A DNA stretch of 64,000 bases from Nocardia salmonicida NBRC 13393 (GCF_001613085.1 NZ_BDBR01000009.1:310001-374000); one strand, 5' to 3'; counted from the first letter of the stretch, positions 19,301 to 31,407 are shown. Program-made: numbers and translations. The notes: generated by a model from the sequence alone, not told the origin.

Positions 19301-22300
19301 AGCACGTAGGACACGAGCACGGTGGCGCCCGCCGGTCCTTCGCGCCCGATCGTCACCGCGTAGTCCACCTCGTCGACGCGCGAGAGCACCGCGTCGATCT
19401 CACCGAGTTCGATCCGCAGGCCGCGAATCTTGACCTGGAAGTCGCTGCGGCCCAAGTATTCCAGGGTGAGCACGTCATTGTCGCCCGCGACCCAGCGCAC
19501 CATGTCACCGGTCCGGTACATGCGTTCCCCGGCGATGCCGAAGGGGTTGGCGACAAACCGGCTCGCGGTCATCTCGAACCGGTTGAAGTAGCCACGTGCC
19601 AGCGCGGGACCGGCCAGATACAGCTCGCCCGCGATGCCGATCGGCACCGGCCGCAACCAGCTGTCCAGGACCACCAGCGCCGCACCACGAATCGGTCCGC
19701 CGATGGTCACCGGCTCGCCCGCGACCAGCTCGGCGGGGCCGGTCGCCCAGATGCTGAACTCGGTGGGGCCGTAGAGGTTCACCATCCGCCTGCCCTCGGC
19801 CCACTTCTCGATGAGCTCGGGGGTGGCCGCCTCGCCGGCCACCGACAGCACCCGCAGATCGGTGAGATCGGTGGGTTCCATCGTTGCCAGCGCCGACGGG
19901 GTGATCACCGCGTGGGTGACCCGCTCGGTGCGCAGCAGCGTCTCGAGTTCGGCGCCGCCGTAGACCTCCGGCGGCGACACGACCAGGCGTCCACCCGCCG
20001 CGTGCGCGGTCAGCATTTCGAAGACGGAGGCGTCGAAACTGGGGGAGGCGACCTGCAACGCGCTGGCAGACGGGTCGAGTGCCAGGGTTTCCCGCTGGGC
20101 GGTGACGAGATTGGCGATACCGCGGTGGCTGAGCAACACCGCCTTGGGCTTGCCGGTGGAACCGGAGGTGTAGATCAGGTAGGCGGTGTGATCGATATCG
20201 ATTGCGCCGCCGCGTTCGTCGTCGGTGATCGGCGCGTCGGAGACCAGCATGGCGCGGCGCATAGTGTTCAGGTCGTCGAGCAGCAGCCAGTCGATGGACC
20301 CGGGCAGGTCGTCGCCGGTGGCCGTCACTGTGACGCCGATCGGGGCCTTCGAATCGGTGAGCATGTGCTCGATCCGTTCCACCGGATAGCTCGGATCCAG
20401 CGGAACGAACGCCGCACCGGTCTTGGCCAGCGCCCACACGGCGACTACCGATTCCAGTGACCGGGTCAGCGCGAGCACCACGAACACCTCGGGGCCGATC
20501 CCGCGCCGGAGCAGGACCCGGGCGAACCGATTGGACCAGGCGTCGAGTTCGCCGTAGCTCATCCGCAGCTCTCCCGCGCTGACCGCGATCGCGTCGGGGT
20601 CGATGCGCGCGCCCGCCGTGAGGACGTCGGCCAGTGTGCGCATCGGCAGCGGCGGTGGGCCGTGAACCGGTGCGAGCGTGGCCGTTTCGGCATCGCTGCA
20701 GGACCGCAGCTGCGACACCATCGCATGTGGGTTCTCGCCGAGTTGGGCGAGGAGTCGGATGAAGCGGTCGAGGAGTGACTGCGCCGCAGTGTGTTCCAGC
20801 TGATCGGCCATGAACTTCACCGTGATGCGCAGGGCATCGCCGGCACCGGCCTCGCCGCGCAGCGGAATCACCATGAGGTTCAACGGGTACGGCGTCGCGT
20901 CGGTGCCCTCGATATCGAGCACTCGCATGCCCGCGATATCCAGGGCTTGGGACAGCGCCTCGCGATCGATGGGGTAGGACTCGAAAACGGTAAGGGTGTC
21001 GAACAATTCGGCCAGACCGACGGCGCGGTGGATGGCGGCGAGGCCGACGTGCTGGTGGTCCATGAGCCGCGCTTGTTCAGCCTGCACGCGTGCGAGCAGA
21101 TCGGAAACCCTCTCCGACGGATCCAGTGTCACCCGCACCGGCACGGTGTTGATGAACAGCCCGACCATCTCCTCGACCCCGGGCAGTTCCGGCGGCCGAC
21201 CGGACACCGTGGCGCCGAAGACCACATCGGTGCGGCCGGTGAGCATGGCCAGCAGCATCGACCAGCCGGCCTGGACCAGGGTGTTCACGGTCGCACCCGC
21301 TGCCCTGGCGGCCGACTCGAGGACCGCGACCGTGTCGGCGGACAGATCGTGCGAGAGCATCCCGGTCTCGGTCGACTCGATCCCCGCGAGCGTGGGGACG
21401 GCTCGGGTCGGCGTGTCGATCCCGGAGAGGGCCAGTTTCCACGCGTCCAGCGAGGCTTGGGCGTCCTGGTCTTCGAGCCAGGACAGGAATTCGCGGTAGG
21501 ACCGGGCGGGCGGCAACATCGACGCGTCGCCCGCGGTGACATACAGGGTGAGCAGTTCCCGAACCAGCAGCGGTGTCGACCAACCGTCGAGCACCAGATG
21601 GTGATTGGTCATCACGAGCCGGAAGTGCTCCGGGGCGGTCCTGATCAGCGTGAAGCGCAGCAGCGGGGGATTGGTCAGGTCGAAGCGGGTCAGCGCGTCG
21701 AGTTCGATCACCCGGTCGAGTTCGCGCGCTCGCTGCTCGTCGTCGGCGATCTCGGTGAGATCGATGTCGTGCCAGCGGATCTCGGCCGAAGACAGGACCA
21801 GTTGGCGGGGTCCGTCGTCGGTCTCGACGAAGGCCACGCGCAGATTCTCGTGCCGATCGATCAGCGCCTGTGCCGCGCCGCGCAGCCGGGTGGCGTCGAC
21901 CGTGCCAGCCAGGGTGAGCAGCGATTGGACCGTGTAGCCGTCGGCGGTGTCGGAGTCGTAGAGCGCGTGGAAGAGTAGGCCGTATTGCAGCGGTGACAGC
22001 GGCCAGACATCGGTGAGCTTCGGGTAGGTGTGCTCCCAGCGTTCGATCTGTGGCTGATCGACCATGACGAGCTCGAAGTCCGAGGGGGTACGGCCGCCCG
22101 CGTCGCCGGATCCGGCGTGGGTGACCAGCGCGCGCAGGGCCTGCGACCACAGCTCGGCCAACTCGCGCACCTCGGCCTCATCGAGCAACCTGCTCGCGTA
22201 GGCCCAGGTGACCTCCAATCCGGCATCGGTGAGCACCGCGTTGATATCGACGACAGCGGCCAGCGGCGCGCGGTCGTCGTTGGTCGCGGCGAAGCGTTGC

Positions 22301-25300
22301 GGTACCCAGGGATCGCTGCCGGTCACCGCCCTACCGAGATAGTTGAAGCTCAGCTGGGGTGTCGGCGCGTCCGCCAGCGCCGCGGCGGTCTCGTCGTCGA
22401 GATAGCGCAGCAGGCCGAAGCCGACACCGCGATCGGGGACCGACCGCAACTGCTCCTTGGTCACCTTGATCGCCGAACCCGCCGCGCGTCCACCGGCGAA
22501 CGCGTCGCCGAGATCGATCTCGGTCAGGTCGAGCGCGACCGGATACACGCTGGTGAACCAGCCGACGGTGCGCGCGACATCGGCGCCGGGCAGCAGGGAT
22601 TCACTGCGGCCGTGGCCCTCCAGCGTCAGCAGGGCGCCGGTGCGTTCGCGCCACCGGCACACGGCCATGGCGAGCGCCGCGAGGAGCACTTCGTCCGCGC
22701 CGCAATGGAATTGCTCGGGCACCGCGTGCAGCACGGTGTGTGCGAGGTCGGCCGGCACCGTCGTCTGCCATTGCGCCATGGTGGTGACCACGTCGACGGC
22801 CGGATCGAAGGTGGCGGGCTGTGAGGCGAGGGCGAAGGACGGATCGGGTGTGGCCAGGATTCGCTGCCAGATCGGCAGTTCGTCGATGCGCGAGGCGGCG
22901 TTCTCGACCTGGCCGTGCGCCCAGCGGCGGAAGGAGGTGCCGACGGGGTCGAGTGCGCCGCCGAAGGCCGCGGTGGCCAAGTCCGGCAGCAGGATTCGCC
23001 ACGAGACGCCATCGGTGACCAGGTGGTGCAGGACCAGCCAGCACAGTGGGTCGGCGTCGGCGCGTTCGATCATGACGAATCGGGCAACAGCGCCCACGGT
23101 GGGATCCAGGCGATCCGCGGCATCCTGGAGGGCCCGGTCGACCCTGTCGTCGGTGTCGGCTCGGACCACGTCGATCAGCGTCGCGGCGTCGACCGAACCA
23201 CGTTCGGCGACAATCCATTCCCAGCCATCAGACGTTCGGCGCAGCGACGAACGGAGCAGATCGTGGTGTTCGAGCAGGACCTGTAGCGCCGCGGCGAGCC
23301 TCGGGCGGTCGAAGTCGGCGGGCAGCCCGATGAGCACGGCCTGCCCGTAGCGACCCCAGGTGTCGCCGTGCTCGACCATCGCGTGCACGATCGGGGTGAG
23401 CTCCACCGCGCCGACGCCGCCACCCGGCAGTTCGTCCACCACCACGACCTCGGTCTCGTCCGCGACCGCGGCCAGCGCGGCGACCGTCTTGCGTTCGAAG
23501 ACATCGCGGGCGCTGAACGAGATACCGGCGGCCTTCGCGCGCGAGACCAGCTGGATGGAAACGATGCTGTCGCCACCGAGGGCGAAGAAACTCTCGTCGA
23601 CCCCGACGGTGTCGAGTCCGAGTACTTCGGCGAACAGGGCTGCCAGAGTCTGCTCGCGCGGCGTGGACGGCGCGCGGCTCGTGACGGTGCGGGCGGTGAA
23701 ATCCGGTGCGGGCAAGGCCTTTCGGTCCACCTTGCCGAGGGGGGTGAGCGGAACCTCGTCGAGAACCATCACCACGGCGGGCACCATGTAGGCCGGAAGA
23801 CGTTCACCGACAGCGGCTTTCACCGCTTCGGGATGGACCTCGGCGCCCGGCTCGGTCGTGAGGTAGGAGACGAGCGCGGTCGCGCCGGTGGCGGTCTCGA
23901 CGCCGAGGGTGATCGCGAAATCGATCTCGGGAAGTCGCTGCAACGCGGCGTCGATCTCGCCCAGCTCGATCCGGTAGCCGCGCACCTTCACCTGGAAGTC
24001 GCTGCGGCCCTGGTATTCCAGGGTGAATCGCCGGTCGCGGTCGGTCCACCGCACCAGATCGCCGGTGCGATACATCCGCTCGCCGGGCGCGTGCGGGTTC
24101 GCGACGAACCGGCTCGCGGCCAAGCCGCTGCGCCGGTGGTAGCCACGCGCGACGCCCGGCCCGGCGAGATACAGCTCGCCCACGGTTCCCGCGGGGACCG
24201 GTCGCAGCCAGGAGTCGAGCACCAGACCCGACACGCCACGGACGAGGCTGCCGATCGTCACCGGGGCGCCGGGGACCAGCGGTTCGGTCAGGGTCGTGGT
24301 GACGGTGGTTTCGGTGGGGCCGTAGCCGTTGATCAGGGCGCGCCCTGCCCACTTCGACACCAGCTCCGGCGGGCAGGCGTCGCCGCCGACGACGATCGTG
24401 CGCAGATCGGGCAGGGTCGCCGGGTCCAGGGAACCGACGACGGCCGGGGTGACATTGAGATGGGTGACGCGATGCGTGCGCAACACCTGCGCCATGTCCT
24501 CACCCGCGTACGCCGACGGCGGGACCACCGCGAGGGTGGCACCGGCCGCCAGGGTCACCAGGATCTCCTCGACGGAGATATCGAAGCTCGGCGACACCGC
24601 GTGGGCGACGACGGAGTCGGCGTCGACGCCGAATCCGGCCCCCGAACTCGCGGCGAGATTCGCCAGGCCGCGATGCGAGACCAGGACGCCCTTGGGCAGC
24701 CCGGTCGACCCGGAGGTGTAGATGATGTAGGCGACCTGATCGAGCCCGATCGCGGCGGTTCGCTCGGCATCGGTGATCGGGGCGACGTCCTGTGCGGCGA
24801 GGTCCGCGACAGTGGTTTCGGCGTCGAGTGCGAGCCAATCGACCTTGTCGGGCAGGGACTTACGGACCTGGGTGACGGTCAAGCCGGTGACGACACCGCT
24901 GTCGTCGATCATGTGCTCGATCCGGTCATCGGGATAGGTCGGATCGATCGGGACGAACGGCGCGCCCGTCTTGGCCACCGCGATCGTGGCGAGCACCGAT
25001 TCCGCGGAGCGCGGAATAGACAGCGCGACACCGTGTTCGGGGCCGGCGCCCGCGGCGATCAGCAGGCGGGCCAGGCGATTCGTGTACTCGTCTACTTCGC
25101 GGTAGCTCAGGGTGTCGTCGGCACCCCAGCGCAGGGCGACAGCGTCCGGATCGATCGCGGCGCCCGCGGCGAGGATCTCGGGCAGGGTCTTCGGCTCGAC
25201 CCCGGCCGGGCCACGCGCGGGCACCGAGGCCGCCTGCTCGGCGGCCGAGAGGACCGGCACCGTCGACAGTGGGGCATCGGGTCCCGCGACGAGAAATCGG

Positions 25301-26553
25301 TGCAGGAACATCAGGAAGCGAGCGTGGTGGGCCGCCAGCTCGGCGTCGCTGTAGAGATTGCCGTTGCCCTGTAGATCGATGTGGGTGCTCTCGCCGCCCA
25401 CGCCGGGGTACAGGTTGACGAACAGGTCGTCGATCAGGCCCGAGGTGAGCACATTGAGCCGTCCGACCACCGGGCCGAGCGCGATCCTGGTGTCCACCAT
25501 CATCAGATTCACGGCAGGACCGAACGACGCCGCCTCGTCCATCGCCCAGCCGAGATCGCGGACGATGTCCTCCTGGCGATATCGCTGACGCCGCAACGCG
25601 CCGGTCAGTTCGGCCTGCACCGCCAGGATCGCCGCGCCGACGGTCGTCGTGGGATCGAGGGTGACCCGCAGCGGCACGACATTGGCGAGCATGCCGCCCG
25701 AACGGCGCAGGGTCGCCGAGGTCCGCGCGGACACCGGCAGGCTCAAGACCACCTCCGGTGCGCCGGTCATCGCGGCGAGATAGGCGCCGAACGCGGCGAC
25801 CACCGTGGGCGCGACGCCCGAGTTCACCGCGGCGGCAACGGAATCCAGCAGGGCGGTCGTCTCCGCGGGCAGGGCGCCCGAGACCCGGTTGGGGTGGCCG
25901 TCGACCTCGGCGTCACGGCCGGCGAGGGTAACCGGATCGGCCAGGTCGGCCAGGTGGTCGCGCCAGTACTCGCGGTCGGTCGCGAAGCGGGTCGAGGTCC
26001 GGTAGGCCAGATCGGCTTCGACGATCTTCTGCAACGGCTCGGCTTTGGTCGGCGGCGGCTCGCGGCCGTCGAAGGCGGCGTTGTAGAGCTCGCCGGTGCG
26101 CTGGACGAGGGCGAGCGCGCCCATCCCGTCCAACACGATGTGGTGCATGCGCGCGTACCAGAACCAGCGGTCCTCGGCGACCCGCAGCATGGCGAGGCGG
26201 ACCAATCGGTCGCGCATCACGTCCAGCGGTGCGGTGTACTCGGCCCGCATCCAGGCGTGCGCGGCGGCTTCCGGGTCGGGGCGGTCGCGCAGATCCACTC
26301 GGGCGATCTCGTCGTCGAGGGACAGGTCGACGATCTGATGTGGCCGGCCGTCGACGTCGACCAGTCGCAGGTAGCCGGTGCCGAACTCACGGCCGGTCTG
26401 CCGGACCGCCTCGGTGAGCAGCGTGTGGTCGATCTCGCCGGACAATTCGACGTATTGGGCGATGGAGATGGGCGTATCGCCCGCGATGTGCTGGGCGAAC
26501 CAGATGCCGCGCTGGGCGGCGGACAGCGGAAAAGGGCCTTCTGGTGCGATCAT
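13336..26553 (-). CDS. Three-module NRPS, C-A-T-E / C-A-T / C-A-T-E-TE
   Basis: A 4405-residue nonribosomal peptide synthetase. Approximate domains: C1 5-440 (HHIVLDG at 136), A1 452-960 (YTSGSTG at 612), T1 with Ser996, E1 1050-1490 ([10 protein letters not shown] at 1176), C2 1510-1950 (HHLVLDGWS at 1650, DCL type), A2 1970-2470, T2 with Ser2515, C3 2575-3010 (HHISADG at 2714, LCL type), A3 3035-3545, T3 with Ser3596, E3 3650-4100 ([10 protein letters not shown] at 3789), TE 4135-4405 (GWSFGG, Ser4231). T1 and T3 read GGDSI, as usual before E domains; T2 reads GGNSL. Expected product: a D-L-D tripeptide, N-acylated because module 1 begins with a C domain. The A1 pocket (DIENVGGVT) resembles N-hydroxyornithine codes; A2 (DAFVSALIW) and A3 (DAFVAALIW) are nearly identical and unassigned. 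The gene is coupled to its exporter. Confidence 0.97.
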   Translation of the reverse strand: MIAPEGPFPLSAAQRGIWFAQHIAGDTPISIAQYVELSGEIDHTLLTEAVRQTGREFGTGYLRLVDVDGRPHQIVDLSLDDEIARVDLRDRPDPEAAAHAWMRAEYTAPLDVMRDRLVRLAMLRVAEDRWFWYARMHHIVLDGMGALALVQRTGELYNAAFDGREPPPTKAEPLQKIVEADLAYRTSTRFATDREYWRDHLADLADPVTLAGRDAEVDGHPNRVSGALPAETTALLDSVAAAVNSGVAPTVVAAFGAYLAAMTGAPEVVLSLPVSARTSATLRRSGGMLANVVPLRVTLDPTTTVGAAILAVQAELTGALRRQRYRQEDIVRDLGWAMDEAASFGPAVNLMMVDTRIALGPVVGRLNVLTSGLIDDLFVNLYPGVGGESTHIDLQGNGNLYSDAELAAHHARFLMFLHRFLVAGPDAPLSTVPVLSAAEQAASVPARGPAGVEPKTLPEILAAGAAIDPDAVALRWGADDTLSYREVDEYTNRLARLLIAAGAGPEHGVALSIPRSAESVLATIAVAKTGAPFVPIDPTYPDDRIEHMIDDSGVVTGLTVTQVRKSLPDKVDWLALDAETTVADLAAQDVAPITDAERTAAIGLDQVAYIIYTSGSTGLPKGVLVSHRGLANLAASSGAGFGVDADSVVAHAVSPSFDISVEEILVTLAAGATLAVVPPSAYAGEDMAQVLRTHRVTHLNVTPAVVGSLDPATLPDLRTIVVGGDACPPELVSKWAGRALINGYGPTETTVTTTLTEPLVPGAPVTIGSLVRGVSGLVLDSWLRPVPAGTVGELYLAGPGVARGYHRRSGLAASRFVANPHAPGERMYRTGDLVRWTDRDRRFTLEYQGRSDFQVKVRGYRIELGEIDAALQRLPEIDFAITLGVETATGATALVSYLTTEPGAEVHPEAVKAAVGERLPAYMVPAVVMVLDEVPLTPLGKVDRKALPAPDFTARTVTSRAPSTPREQTLAALFAEVLGLDTVGVDESFFALGGDSIVSIQLVSRAKAAGISFSARDVFERKTVAALAAVADETEVVVVDELPGGGVGAVELTPIVHAMVEHGDTWGRYGQAVLIGLPADFDRPRLAAALQVLLEHHDLLRSSLRRTSDGWEWIVAERGSVDAATLIDVVRADTDDRVDRALQDAADRLDPTVGAVARFVMIERADADPLCWLVLHHLVTDGVSWRILLPDLATAAFGGALDPVGTSFRRWAHGQVENAASRIDELPIWQRILATPDPSFALASQPATFDPAVDVVTTMAQWQTTVPADLAHTVLHAVPEQFHCGADEVLLAALAMAVCRWRERTGALLTLEGHGRSESLLPGADVARTVGWFTSVYPVALDLTEIDLGDAFAGGRAAGSAIKVTKEQLRSVPDRGVGFGLLRYLDDETAAALADAPTPQLSFNYLGRAVTGSDPWVPQRFAATNDDRAPLAAVVDINAVLTDAGLEVTWAYASRLLDEAEVRELAELWSQALRALVTHAGSGDAGGRTPSDFELVMVDQPQIERWEHTYPKLTDVWPLSPLQYGLLFHALYDSDTADGYTVQSLLTLAGTVDATRLRGAAQALIDRHENLRVAFVETDDGPRQLVLSSAEIRWHDIDLTEIADDEQRARELDRVIELDALTRFDLTNPPLLRFTLIRTAPEHFRLVMTNHHLVLDGWSTPLLVRELLTLYVTAGDASMLPPARSYREFLSWLEDQDAQASLDAWKLALSGIDTPTRAVPTLAGIESTETGMLSHDLSADTVAVLESAARAAGATVNTLVQAGWSMLLAMLTGRTDVVFGATVSGRPPELPGVEEMVGLFINTVPVRVTLDPSERVSDLLARVQAEQARLMDHQHVGLAAIHRAVGLAELFDTLTVFESYPIDREALSQALDIAGMRVLDIEGTDATPYPLNLMVIPLRGEAGAGDALRITVKFMADQLEHTAAQSLLDRFIRLLAQLGENPHAMVSQLRSCSDAETATLAPVHGPPPLPMRTLADVLTAGARIDPDAIAVSAGELRMSYGELDAWSNRFARVLLRRGIGPEVFVVLALTRSLESVVAVWALAKTGAAFVPLDPSYPVERIEHMLTDSKAPIGVTVTATGDDLPGSIDWLLLDDLNTMRRAMLVSDAPITDDERGGAIDIDHTAYLIYTSGSTGKPKAVLLSHRGIANLVTAQRETLALDPSASALQVASPSFDASVFEMLTAHAAGGRLVVSPPEVYGGAELETLLRTERVTHAVITPSALATMEPTDLTDLRVLSVAGEAATPELIEKWAEGRRMVNLYGPTEFSIWATGPAELVAGEPVTIGGPIRGAALVVLDSWLRPVPIGIAGELYLAGPALARGYFNRFEMTASRFVANPFGIAGERMYRTGDMVRWVAGDNDVLTLEYLGRSDFQVKIRGLRIELGEIDAVLSRVDEVDYAVTIGREGPAGATVLVSYVLPVPTVELDTERLRAQVAAELPGYMVPAYVVVLEDIPLTPVGKLDRKALPIPDFSVTQQSYLAPRTPIEQAVAEVFAEVLGSERVSVDQSFFELGGNSLSATKVVARVNSALGSGIALRDLFDAPSVAQLSSRVVPTAEGSAGRPALAPRPRPDRIPLSPAQQRMWVLNQLDPESSAYNIAIALRLTGSLDVEAMRRALADVVERQESLRTRYPADSEGPRQVVVGIDGSTPAMPLIDTEDGAPLRDRINELAGTGFDLTREPPLRVGLYRLTGAASAGSANGSHAAQQHVVVLVVHHISADGASMAPLATDLVAAYSARVSGAAPSRPALAVQYADFALWHRELLGTGTEADSVAAQQIQYWRENLADAPDALELPSDRPRPAVQSMRSDDVDFTVDAPTHRALIDFAAANNVSVFMVVHAALAVLLARLGGTGDVVIGTPIAGRGEAALDDLVGMFVNTLALRTPVDPGTGFRQLLATVRSTDLDAFAHADVPFEQLVGALDPTRSTAHHPLFQVSLSLQNFIEPVLELPGLRFEVEDFDRRSSAFDLTLDLRERFGETGPEGIDGVLTYATDLFDASTVAAFATRWRQVLSTVLADIDIRLADIDILAEAERAELIPVRGPATAGTTTLAELLTATASAFPDRPALVTGATARIPGTTTYRALHARSNQLARLLIEAGAHTETVVALGLPRCAELHTGIWAAAKVGAAFLPVDPKHPADRIDHMLTDSGAQVGITLAEYRPQLSDTTRWLILDDAEFAARLDATDDADLTTEDLPVPIRVENPAWMIYTSGSTGTPKGVTVTHRGLADLVAAQRADLTLDEHARVLQVASPSFDASIFEALMAFGGGGASVIAPPEVFGGAPLAELIAAESVTHMVITPSALATIDSAEVSSLRVLAVAGEAVGPDLVARWCDAGGRTMVNLYGPTEYTIWATGSEPLSATAPVTIGTPVRGAAVLVLDDRLRPVPVGVAGELYLAGTALARCYHARPSLTAARFVADPFGGSGELLYRTGDLVRWIRRPAGLALEYLGRTDFQVKVRGQRIELGEIDAVLGAIDGVDLAVTLGIPGPTGSTTLAAYLVRMPGAELDIAHIRATAADALPAYMLPAAFVVLDEIPINAVGKLDRKALPEPVFVTDDTPYRAPETPTELVLAEVFAELLGRAQVGIDDSFFALGGDSILAIQLVTQAKLRGVHCTPLQVFEHRTVAALGAVVDSAETFEALEELPGGGTGDLPLTPIVRYMIERGGDFDRFAQTAVLELPIGIDRAQLVTTLTAAIDRHDMLRARLWADDDGWRLQVADPGSVDVDALVHRTAFDATDSIDLREYAQTELDSAMNRLRPADGVVLQFVWLDPVGDAGSHTRPGRLIVVAHHLAIDSVSWRILVQDLITVWAQVAAGATPALPEIGTSMRRWSHALTEQARSEGRLAELPYWQQVVNGPDPLLGARHLDPAIDQGRTVRRLDIEVDENTTTALLTTLPRLFHGSVTDALLATLALALVRWRARRGVDEPSALLRLEGHGRQEEVVPGADLSRTIGWFTNLYPVRLDLADIDVEDALSGGPAMGTAIRRAKHDLAAVPDKGIGFGLLRYLNPEAAEQLPARLPGQICVNYLGRHTSVDTPAGLEGLGWLPTDALGDLEAAEHPEVPIMSAIDINAMVVGDRLQADFGYAARLLAREDVADLANLWVEALGAAARFAETPAAQAASADEAAAMTAHTAAIAEPGPSGLGLDVLLPIRPGGDRPALFCVHSSSGMSWSYLGLAEQLRPGRPIYGLQAPDLSGREPSARSIEEFAQRYVREIRAVQPRGPYHLLGWSFGGLIAQAMAVELSAAGEQVGVVALLDTDTADIDGDTIERLSAGAFINTFGAVFGIDDVPAESSAEEAAELITARLGGVELVDAATIERMAGSYNASAGTRTGYQRPVYHGDVVYFSATVDPAEWMGPDGWRAYVTGDITNHDVDVTHDELTNPYALSVISPLLDDHLEAGDRI

Positions 26554-26569
26554 GAGCGAACCTGCGTTC

Positions 26570-26686
26570 TCATGTCTCGAGCTCGGTGTTCACGATGTGT
26601 CCCGACCGTCGCGTAGCTACCTGGGTGGTAGTACTCGCCGTTGCGTACTGCGCTCTATGTTCATTCTGAACCAGCGCGGACCACAT
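26570..26686 (-). CDS. Possible 38-residue peptide in the NRPS1 leader
   Basis: In the 143-base gap between the adenylation-fragment gene and the NRPS, an ATG at 26686 opens a frame of 38 codons ending at 26570, 16 bases before the NRPS start. The peptide begins [14 protein letters not shown] and ends [11 protein letters not shown]. There is no clear ribosome-binding site and no resemblance to MbtH proteins. It could be a leader peptide, a real small protein or chance; chance is the most likely. Confidence 0.2.
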   Translation of the reverse strand: MWSALVQNEHRAQYATASTTTQVATRRSGHIVNTELET

Positions 26687-26696
26687 CGGAATGGGT

Positions 26697-27107
26697 TCAG
26701 GAGACTGCGGCCAGTTCGGTGGCCGCCAGCGGCGCGTCGGAACTGACCAGATAGCGCTGCAGGGTCGAGCGATCGTCGAGCACCAGCCAGTTGCCGCTGT
26801 CGGCGAACTGGGCCCGATCGGCCTTGGTGGTGATCCCGAAACCGGTCGCGGCACCCTGGGCAGGCGACACCGGGATCGCACCGATCTTGCGCACCGCGGC
26901 CTCGGCGACGACCGCCTCGATCCGGGGACCGACCGCGACGGAGATCCGGTCGCCCGCCTCGGCGCCGCGACCGAGCAGCACGCGGGCCAGGCGGTTCGCC
27001 CAACGATCCAGATCGGCGTCGGCGAGCTGCCCCGCGACGATCGGCGCGTCGGAACGGCGACGCAGCTGGATGACGTTGTCGGCGGGTGCGGTGACCACGG
27101 TGCTCAT
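26697..27107 (-). CDS. Stand-alone fragment of an NRPS adenylation domain
   Basis: A 136-residue protein that aligns by eye with the first quarter of an NRPS A domain. DLDRWANRLARVLLGRG matches the ELDxWSNRLARVLIxRG of complete A domains, AVVAEAAVRKIGAIPVSP-like sequence matches the A2 core, and GFGITTKADRAQFADSGNWL plus LVLDDRSTLQRYL match the stretch just before core A3. It stops before the ATP-binding loop, so it cannot adenylate. It has its own ATG with AAGGGGA upstream and a clean stop, and precedes the NRPS in the same direction. It may be a vestige of a lost A domain or a helper or structural protein for NRPS1. Confidence 0.72.
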   Translation of the reverse strand: MSTVVTAPADNVIQLRRRSDAPIVAGQLADADLDRWANRLARVLLGRGAEAGDRISVAVGPRIEAVVAEAAVRKIGAIPVSPAQGAATGFGITTKADRAQFADSGNWLVLDDRSTLQRYLVSSDAPLAATELAAVS

Positions 27108-27229
27108 CGGATTCCCCTTGAAGGCTTGTCGGCGGGTGTTTTTGCTACACCTCTAATCTCGTCTTCGAGAGGGGAACCCGACAGCAACCCCAGCGTTGGT
27201 GGGCCGACTCCAAGGGGGACCGATTACCA

Positions 27230-27239
27230 CCCCTAGGGG
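27230..27239. promoter_or_regulatory. CCCCTAGGGG palindrome upstream of the NRPS1 operon
   Basis: A perfect 10-base palindrome, flanked as A-CCCC-TA-GGGGG-T, lies 122 bases upstream of the adenylation-fragment gene, just past the VOC stop. It resembles the C/G-arm operators of CsoR-family metal or sulfur sensors. No such regulator is in the window. A role in NRPS1 control is only possible. Confidence 0.3.
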
Positions 27240-27251
27240 GTCGAACCTCGG

Positions 27252-28055
27252 TCAGCGGGCGTTTCCGCCGATGCTGAAATGCGCGCCCGTGGGGTCGATC
27301 AGGCCGGCGAGGCGGCCGTAGGGGGTGTTCATGGGTTCGAAGGCGACGGTGCCGCCGAGGGCCACCGCGTGCTCGGCGGACTTGTCGACGTCGTCGGCGC
27401 CGAAATAGACCGTCCACGAGCCGGGGATGCCCTCGGCGAGGTGGCCGCCCGCGTCGAGGACGCCGCCGCCCATGGGCGGGACGGCGTGAATGGTGGTGTA
27501 GCGGAAGTCCGCGGTGTCGGCGATCGTCAGGGTGTCGGCCCAGCCGAAGACGTCGCGGTAGAAGACCAGGGACTCGTCGTAGGCGCGGGTCGTCAGCTCG
27601 AACCAGGACGGGACGCCGACATGGTCGGTCCAGGTGCCGTCGGCGACGATGCCGACCGCTTCGAAGCCGGCGAAGGTGTCGGCCTGCCAGACCCCGACAC
27701 CGATGCCGCCGACATCGGCGAGCACCGCCATCGATCCGAGATCGGCGACCGCCATCGGCTCGACGATCACAGTGCCGCCCGCCGCGCTCGTCTTCGCCGT
27801 CGTCGCCAGCGCATCGGGGGAGTTCAGATAGACGGTCCAGCGGTCGGGATAGGGGTCGCCGGGATCGTCGTGGCGGCCCATCGCGCCCGCCACCGCCCGG
27901 CCGTCCTTGCGCAGGGTGGTGTAGCCGCCGAATTCCTCGCCGCCGCGATCGGCGGTCCAACCGAACAGTTCGCCGTAGAAGGCGATCGCGCGGTCGAGAT
28001 CGGTGGTGTACAGATCGACCCAGGTGGGATCACCGGGTTTCGGGGTCAACGACAT
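27252..28055 (-). CDS. Double-domain VOC (glyoxalase/bleomycin-resistance fold) protein
   Basis: A 267-residue protein made of two VOC domains: about 10-125 (PTWVDLYTTDLDRAIAFYGE, FGWTADRGGEEFGGYTTLRK) and 140-265 (VPSWFELTTRAYDESLVFYR, DVFGWADTLTIADTADFRYT). The fold serves glyoxalases, extradiol dioxygenases and drug-binding resistance proteins; this arrangement is common in actinomycetes with unknown substrate. GGAG lies ahead of ATG 28055, which is preferred over an upstream in-frame ATG that adds a basic, non-family stretch. It stands between the NRPS1 operon and ctaD. Because bleomycin-resistance proteins share the fold, a self-resistance role is possible but not supported. Confidence 0.82.
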   Translation of the reverse strand: MSLTPKPGDPTWVDLYTTDLDRAIAFYGELFGWTADRGGEEFGGYTTLRKDGRAVAGAMGRHDDPGDPYPDRWTVYLNSPDALATTAKTSAAGGTVIVEPMAVADLGSMAVLADVGGIGVGVWQADTFAGFEAVGIVADGTWTDHVGVPSWFELTTRAYDESLVFYRDVFGWADTLTIADTADFRYTTIHAVPPMGGGVLDAGGHLAEGIPGSWTVYFGADDVDKSAEHAVALGGTVAFEPMNTPYGRLAGLIDPTGAHFSIGGNAR

Positions 28056-28353
28056 GACTTCTCCTCGGCTGAAGGGGGAGCTCGATCGAGACGCTGGCAC
28101 GTTCGTGTGTCGGCATCGATCATGACGCGCCGACCGCCGAAAAGTCATCGCCGACAACCATTGCACCCACGCGACCTGCGGAGGAAGATCGGGATCGCGA
28201 ACTACGGCGCGCCGAATACGACACAGAGTAGGACCCGCGCGGAATGCTGCGGCAGCACGGTTTACGATTCACTCCAACGCATGTCTGCTGCTGTCCGTCC
28301 TTTCAGGCACGGCCGACGCTGCGAGTGACGTACAGGCATCTTCAGGAGGATCA
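28056..28353 (+). other. Non-coding gap between the VOC gene and ctaD
   Basis: This 298-base divergent gap holds no convincing gene. It should contain the promoters of both neighbours. An AGGAGG ribosome-binding site for ctaD is clear at 28344-28349. No iron-box-like or strong palindromic site was seen. Confidence 0.6.
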
Positions 28354-30096
28354 GTGACTGCGGTAGAGCCCAGGCCAGTCCCTCAGTTGGAAGCGACTCG
28401 ACCGTATCCGGCCCGGACCGGGCCGAAGGGCTCGTTCCTCTACAAGGCGGTCACCACCACCGACCCCAAGGTGCTCGGCACCATGTACCTGGTGACGGCG
28501 ATCAGCTTCTTCATGATCGGCGGCCTCATGGCGCTGCTCATGCGTGGTGAGCTCGCACGTCCGGGTCTGCAGTTCCTCTCGCCCGAACAGTTCAACCAGC
28601 TGTTCACCATGCACGGCACGATCATGCTGCTGTTCTACGCGACGGCGATCGTGTTCGGCTTCGCCAACATCGTCCTGCCGCTGCAGATCGGCGCCCCCGA
28701 TGTCGCCTTCCCGCGACTGAACGCGTTCAGCTACTGGCTGTACCTGTTCGGCGCCTCCATGGCGACCGCGGGCTTCGTGACCCCCGGCGGCGCGGCGGAC
28801 TTCGGCTGGACGGCCTACGTGCCGCTGAGCGACATCCTGCACTCGCCCGGTGTCGGCACCGACCTGTGGATCCTGGGTCTGGCCGTGTCGGGTCTGGGCA
28901 CCATCCTCGGTGGCGTCAACATGCTCACCACCGTGGTCTGCCTGCGCGCACCCGGTATGACCATGTTCCGCATGCCGATCTTCACCTGGAACATCGCGGT
29001 CACCTCCGTGCTGGTGCTGCTCGCGTTCCCGCTGCTCACCGCGGCGCTGTTCGGTCTGGCCTACGACCGCCACCTGGGCGGTCACATCTACGACCCGGCC
29101 ACCGGCGGCATCCTGCTCTACCAGCACCTGTTCTGGTTCTTCGGCCATCCCGAGGTCTACATCATCGCGCTGCCGTTCTTCGGCATCGTGTCGGAGATCT
29201 TCCCGGTGTTCAGCCGTAAGCCGATCTTCGGTTACACCACGCTGGTCTACGCGACGCTGGGTATCGCGGCGCTGTCGATCGCGGTGTGGGCGCACCACAT
29301 GTACGCCACCGGCGCGGTGCTGCTGCCGTACTTCTCCTTCATGACCTTCCTCATCGCGGTCCCGACCGGTGTGAAGTTCTTCAACTGGATCGGCACCATG
29401 TGGCGCGGTCAGTTGACGTTCGAGACACCGATGCTGTGGTCGATCGGCTTCCTGGTGACCTTCCTCTTCGGTGGTCTGTCGGGCGTCATCCTGGCCTCGC
29501 CGCCGCTGGACTTCCAGGTCACCGACTCGTACTTCGTCGTCGCGCACTTCCACTACGTGCTCTTCGGCACCATCGTGTTCGCGACCTTCGCGGGTATCTA
29601 CTTCTGGTTCCCGAAGATCACCGGCCGCATGATGGACGAGCGTCTGGGCAAGTGGCACTTCTGGACCACCTTCGTCGGCTTCCACACCACCTTCCTGGTC
29701 CAGCACTGGCTGGGCGCCGAGGGCATGCCGCGTCGCTACGCCGACTACCTGCCGTCCGACGGTTTCACCACGCTGAACACGATCTCCACGATCGGTGCGT
29801 TCATCCTGGGCTCGTCGATGCTGCCGTTCATCTGGAACGTCTTCAAGAGCTTCCGCTACGGCGAGGTCGTCACGGTCGACGATCCGTGGGGCTACGGCAA
29901 CTCCCTCGAGTGGGCCACCACTTGCCCGCCGCCGCGCCACAACTTCTACGAGCTGCCGCGCATCCGGTCCGAGCGTCCCGCGTTCGAGCTGCACTACCCG
30001 CACATGGTCGAGCGGATGAAGTCCGAGGCGCACGTCGGCTGGGGCTCGGGTAAGCACAGCACGCACGTGTCAGAAGGCGCGCTCGCGAAGAAGTAG
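28354..30096 (+). CDS. ctaD: Cytochrome c oxidase subunit I (aa3 type)
   Basis: A 580-residue, twelve-helix catalytic subunit of the terminal oxidase, which reduces O2 with electrons from the bcc complex and pumps protons. Ligands are visible: His87 (TMHGTIM, heme a), His265 and Tyr269 (HPEVY, CuB with the cross-linked Tyr), His314-His315 (CuB), His398 (heme a3) and His400 (heme a) in HFHYV. GTG 28354 follows AGGAGG at good spacing. A strong intrinsic terminator comes directly after it. It is followed by serB and faces away from the NRPS block; ctaD-serB is also the mycobacterial order (Rv3043c-Rv3042c). Confidence 0.98.
   Translation: MTAVEPRPVPQLEATRPYPARTGPKGSFLYKAVTTTDPKVLGTMYLVTAISFFMIGGLMALLMRGELARPGLQFLSPEQFNQLFTMHGTIMLLFYATAIVFGFANIVLPLQIGAPDVAFPRLNAFSYWLYLFGASMATAGFVTPGGAADFGWTAYVPLSDILHSPGVGTDLWILGLAVSGLGTILGGVNMLTTVVCLRAPGMTMFRMPIFTWNIAVTSVLVLLAFPLLTAALFGLAYDRHLGGHIYDPATGGILLYQHLFWFFGHPEVYIIALPFFGIVSEIFPVFSRKPIFGYTTLVYATLGIAALSIAVWAHHMYATGAVLLPYFSFMTFLIAVPTGVKFFNWIGTMWRGQLTFETPMLWSIGFLVTFLFGGLSGVILASPPLDFQVTDSYFVVAHFHYVLFGTIVFATFAGIYFWFPKITGRMMDERLGKWHFWTTFVGFHTTFLVQHWLGAEGMPRRYADYLPSDGFTTLNTISTIGAFILGSSMLPFIWNVFKSFRYGEVVTVDDPWGYGNSLEWATTCPPPRHNFYELPRIRSERPAFELHYPHMVERMKSEAHVGWGSGKHSTHVSEGALAKK

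Positions 30097-31407
<1,311 letters not shown>

Noticed and set aside
23368..25374. A 668-codon plus-strand frame within NRPS1
   Set aside because: It is opposite the A1/T1 coding region and lacks any recognisable fold.
26554..27250. IdeR/DmdR iron box upstream of NRPS1 or its leader
   Set aside because: I looked for the TTAGG-type 19-bp palindrome near all starts in the operon and near fecB and saw none; the siderophore idea rests on gene content only.
27252..28055. VOC protein as the self-resistance gene of the NRPS1 product
   Set aside because: Double-VOC proteins of this kind are common and unlinked to resistance in actinomycetes; position alone is not enough.
28351..30066. A 571-codon open frame antisense to ctaD
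   Set aside because: It mirrors ctaD codon by codon, is rich in Arg/Gln/His/Asp as expected of a GC-rich antisense shadow, and has no domain; ctaD carries every catalytic ligand.
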